From contig NZ_JAKQZA010000007.1 of the NCBI RefSeq assembly GCF_023008165.1, positions 97,212 to 161,211 of the forward strand: a DNA stretch of 64,000 bases, in the 5' to 3' direction. The notes below the pieces were generated by a model that saw only the letters and a list, made by a program, of their open reading frames with translations, made no database searches and had not been told where the DNA came from. Numbering within the stretch: position 1 is the first letter of the stretch; each line of letters begins with the position of its first letter. Of the stretch, positions 63,571 to 64,000 are shown piece by piece. The stretch comes from Kordiimonas laminariae. Lineage in GTDB: Bacteria > Pseudomonadota > Alphaproteobacteria > Sphingomonadales > Kordiimonadaceae. The position numbers and the translations under genes are program-made.

Positions 63571-64000
63571 CTGCGGCAATGGCGCGAGAGAGTGTGGACC
63601 TGTCTACACCGTAGCGAGGTGCAAGATCGGTTAGTGTTACACCGCTTTTGTGAAGCCTATAGGCTTGGATAATCTGGTACTTGGTCAACTTCCTTGGCCT
63701 GCCCAACACTGCACCACGCTCTTTTGCAGCTAGCATACCTGCTTTAGTGCGTTCACGGATTAACTCACGCTCGAACTCAGCGAGTGCCCCCATAATGTGG
63801 AACACAAGTTTCCCTGATGGTGTTGTAGTATCAATCCCATCCGTTAGAGAACAAAATCCAGCGCCTCGTTCGCGCAAGGTGTCTACCAGTTGAATAAGGA
63901 AGCCCAATGAGCGGCCTAGCCTGTCGAGTTTCCAGACCATAAACACGTCATTTTTCCCTGTTGCTTTGATCGCAGCATCAAGGCCGTGGCGATTAGATTT
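63551..64000 (-). CDS. Serine recombinase / resolvase (5' end outside window)
   Basis: The last 149 codons of a serine recombinase of the resolvase/invertase family: VWKLDRLGRSLGFLIQLVD, FHIMGALAEFERELIRERT (the E helix), then a C-terminal HTH (RKLTKYQIIQAYRLHKSG, SRAIAAV). The catalytic Ser lies upstream, outside the window; the open frame runs to base 64000. Such enzymes resolve cointegrates or invert DNA. Its nearness to the mer-like operon recalls mercury-resistance transposons, but no transposase is in view. Confidence 0.9.
   Translation of the reverse strand, partial: KSNRHGLDAAIKATGKNDVFMVWKLDRLGRSLGFLIQLVDTLRERGAGFCSLTDGIDTTTPSGKLVFHIMGALAEFERELIRERTKAGMLAAKERGAVLGRPRKLTKYQIIQAYRLHKSGVTLTDLAPRYGVDRSTLSRAIAAVSEICH

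Larger units (their letters stand above)
51180..64000. mobile_element. Integrative mobilizable element (right end outside the window)
   Basis: From just after the flavoprotein terminator to the window edge, genes for DNA mobilization (MobC-like protein, relaxase, VirD4 coupling protein) alternate with cargo (rloC-like pair, subtilase module, mer-like operon) and a serine recombinase. No type IV secretion genes appear in the window, so transfer would need a helper or genes further right. No direct repeat or tRNA attachment site could be identified at the left edge; the exact boundary is unknown. Confidence 0.75.

Overview
The window looks like part of a chromosome of a marine-type alphaproteobacterium, possibly Kordiimonas-like. 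This is inferred from gene content and moderate GC; no rRNA or tRNA was found to anchor taxonomy. From base 1 to about 51.1 kb the genes are ordinary chromosomal ones. From about 51.2 kb to the right edge there is a mobilizable element whose right end lies outside the window.

Region by region. 0.3-5.2 kb: a DoxX-like membrane protein, a PLP cystathionine gamma-synthase-family enzyme, an NTF2-like exported protein, a sensor histidine kinase, a glyoxalase and a free methionine-(R)-sulfoxide reductase. 5.4-11.1 kb: an iron island with a lipoprotein carrying three (Glu-Gly)n tracts and a His-rich motif, a PiuC-type 2OG-Fe(II) hydroxylase, and a dispersed Fe(III) ABC importer (binding protein, ATPase, divergent permease); two Fur-box-like operators lie here. 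11.1-14.8 kb: a YceI / cytochrome b561 / YceI operon and a Tat-exported sulfite oxidase with its c-type cytochrome. 15.0-20.0 kb: a complete branched-chain 2-oxoacid dehydrogenase operon (E1alpha, E1beta, E2, E3). 20.3-31.6 kb: nitroreductase, M1 peptidase, TauE/SafE permease, metallophosphatase, XRE regulator, small membrane proteins, P450 and a LysR regulator. 31.6-37.9 kb: an ApbE-DUF2271 fusion, a PhoX phosphatase, a PadR-PspC pair, a MerR regulator broken by an in-frame TGA, and a thiopurine methyltransferase-like enzyme behind a MerR-type promoter. 37.9-51.1 kb: serine hydrolases (one frameshifted), a LytS/LytTR two-component pair, an esterase, a DUF5117-type metalloprotease, and a TetR-controlled flavoprotein/DUF2855 operon with two tandem operators.

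The mobile element (51.2 kb onward) carries a small unknown gene, a MobC-like protein and a relaxase on the plus strand. A minus-strand cargo pair follows: an RloC-like, zinc-hook, ABC-ATPase anticodon-nuclease candidate and a newly noted 58-residue downstream ORF. Then come a J-domain protein, two unknown proteins, a VirD4/TraG coupling protein, a second cargo module built around an apparently intracellular subtilase with a divergent 114-residue protein, a reduced mer-like operon (MerR, a MerT-like protein lacking its second Cys pair, an 11-Cys GDCC protein, a membrane protein; no merP or merA), a 55-residue ORF and a serine recombinase cut by the window edge. Relaxase plus coupling protein without type IV secretion genes in view suggests an integrative mobilizable element or part of a larger conjugative one. 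The most interesting candidates are the rloC-like pair, the subtilase module and the (EG)n iron-island lipoprotein.
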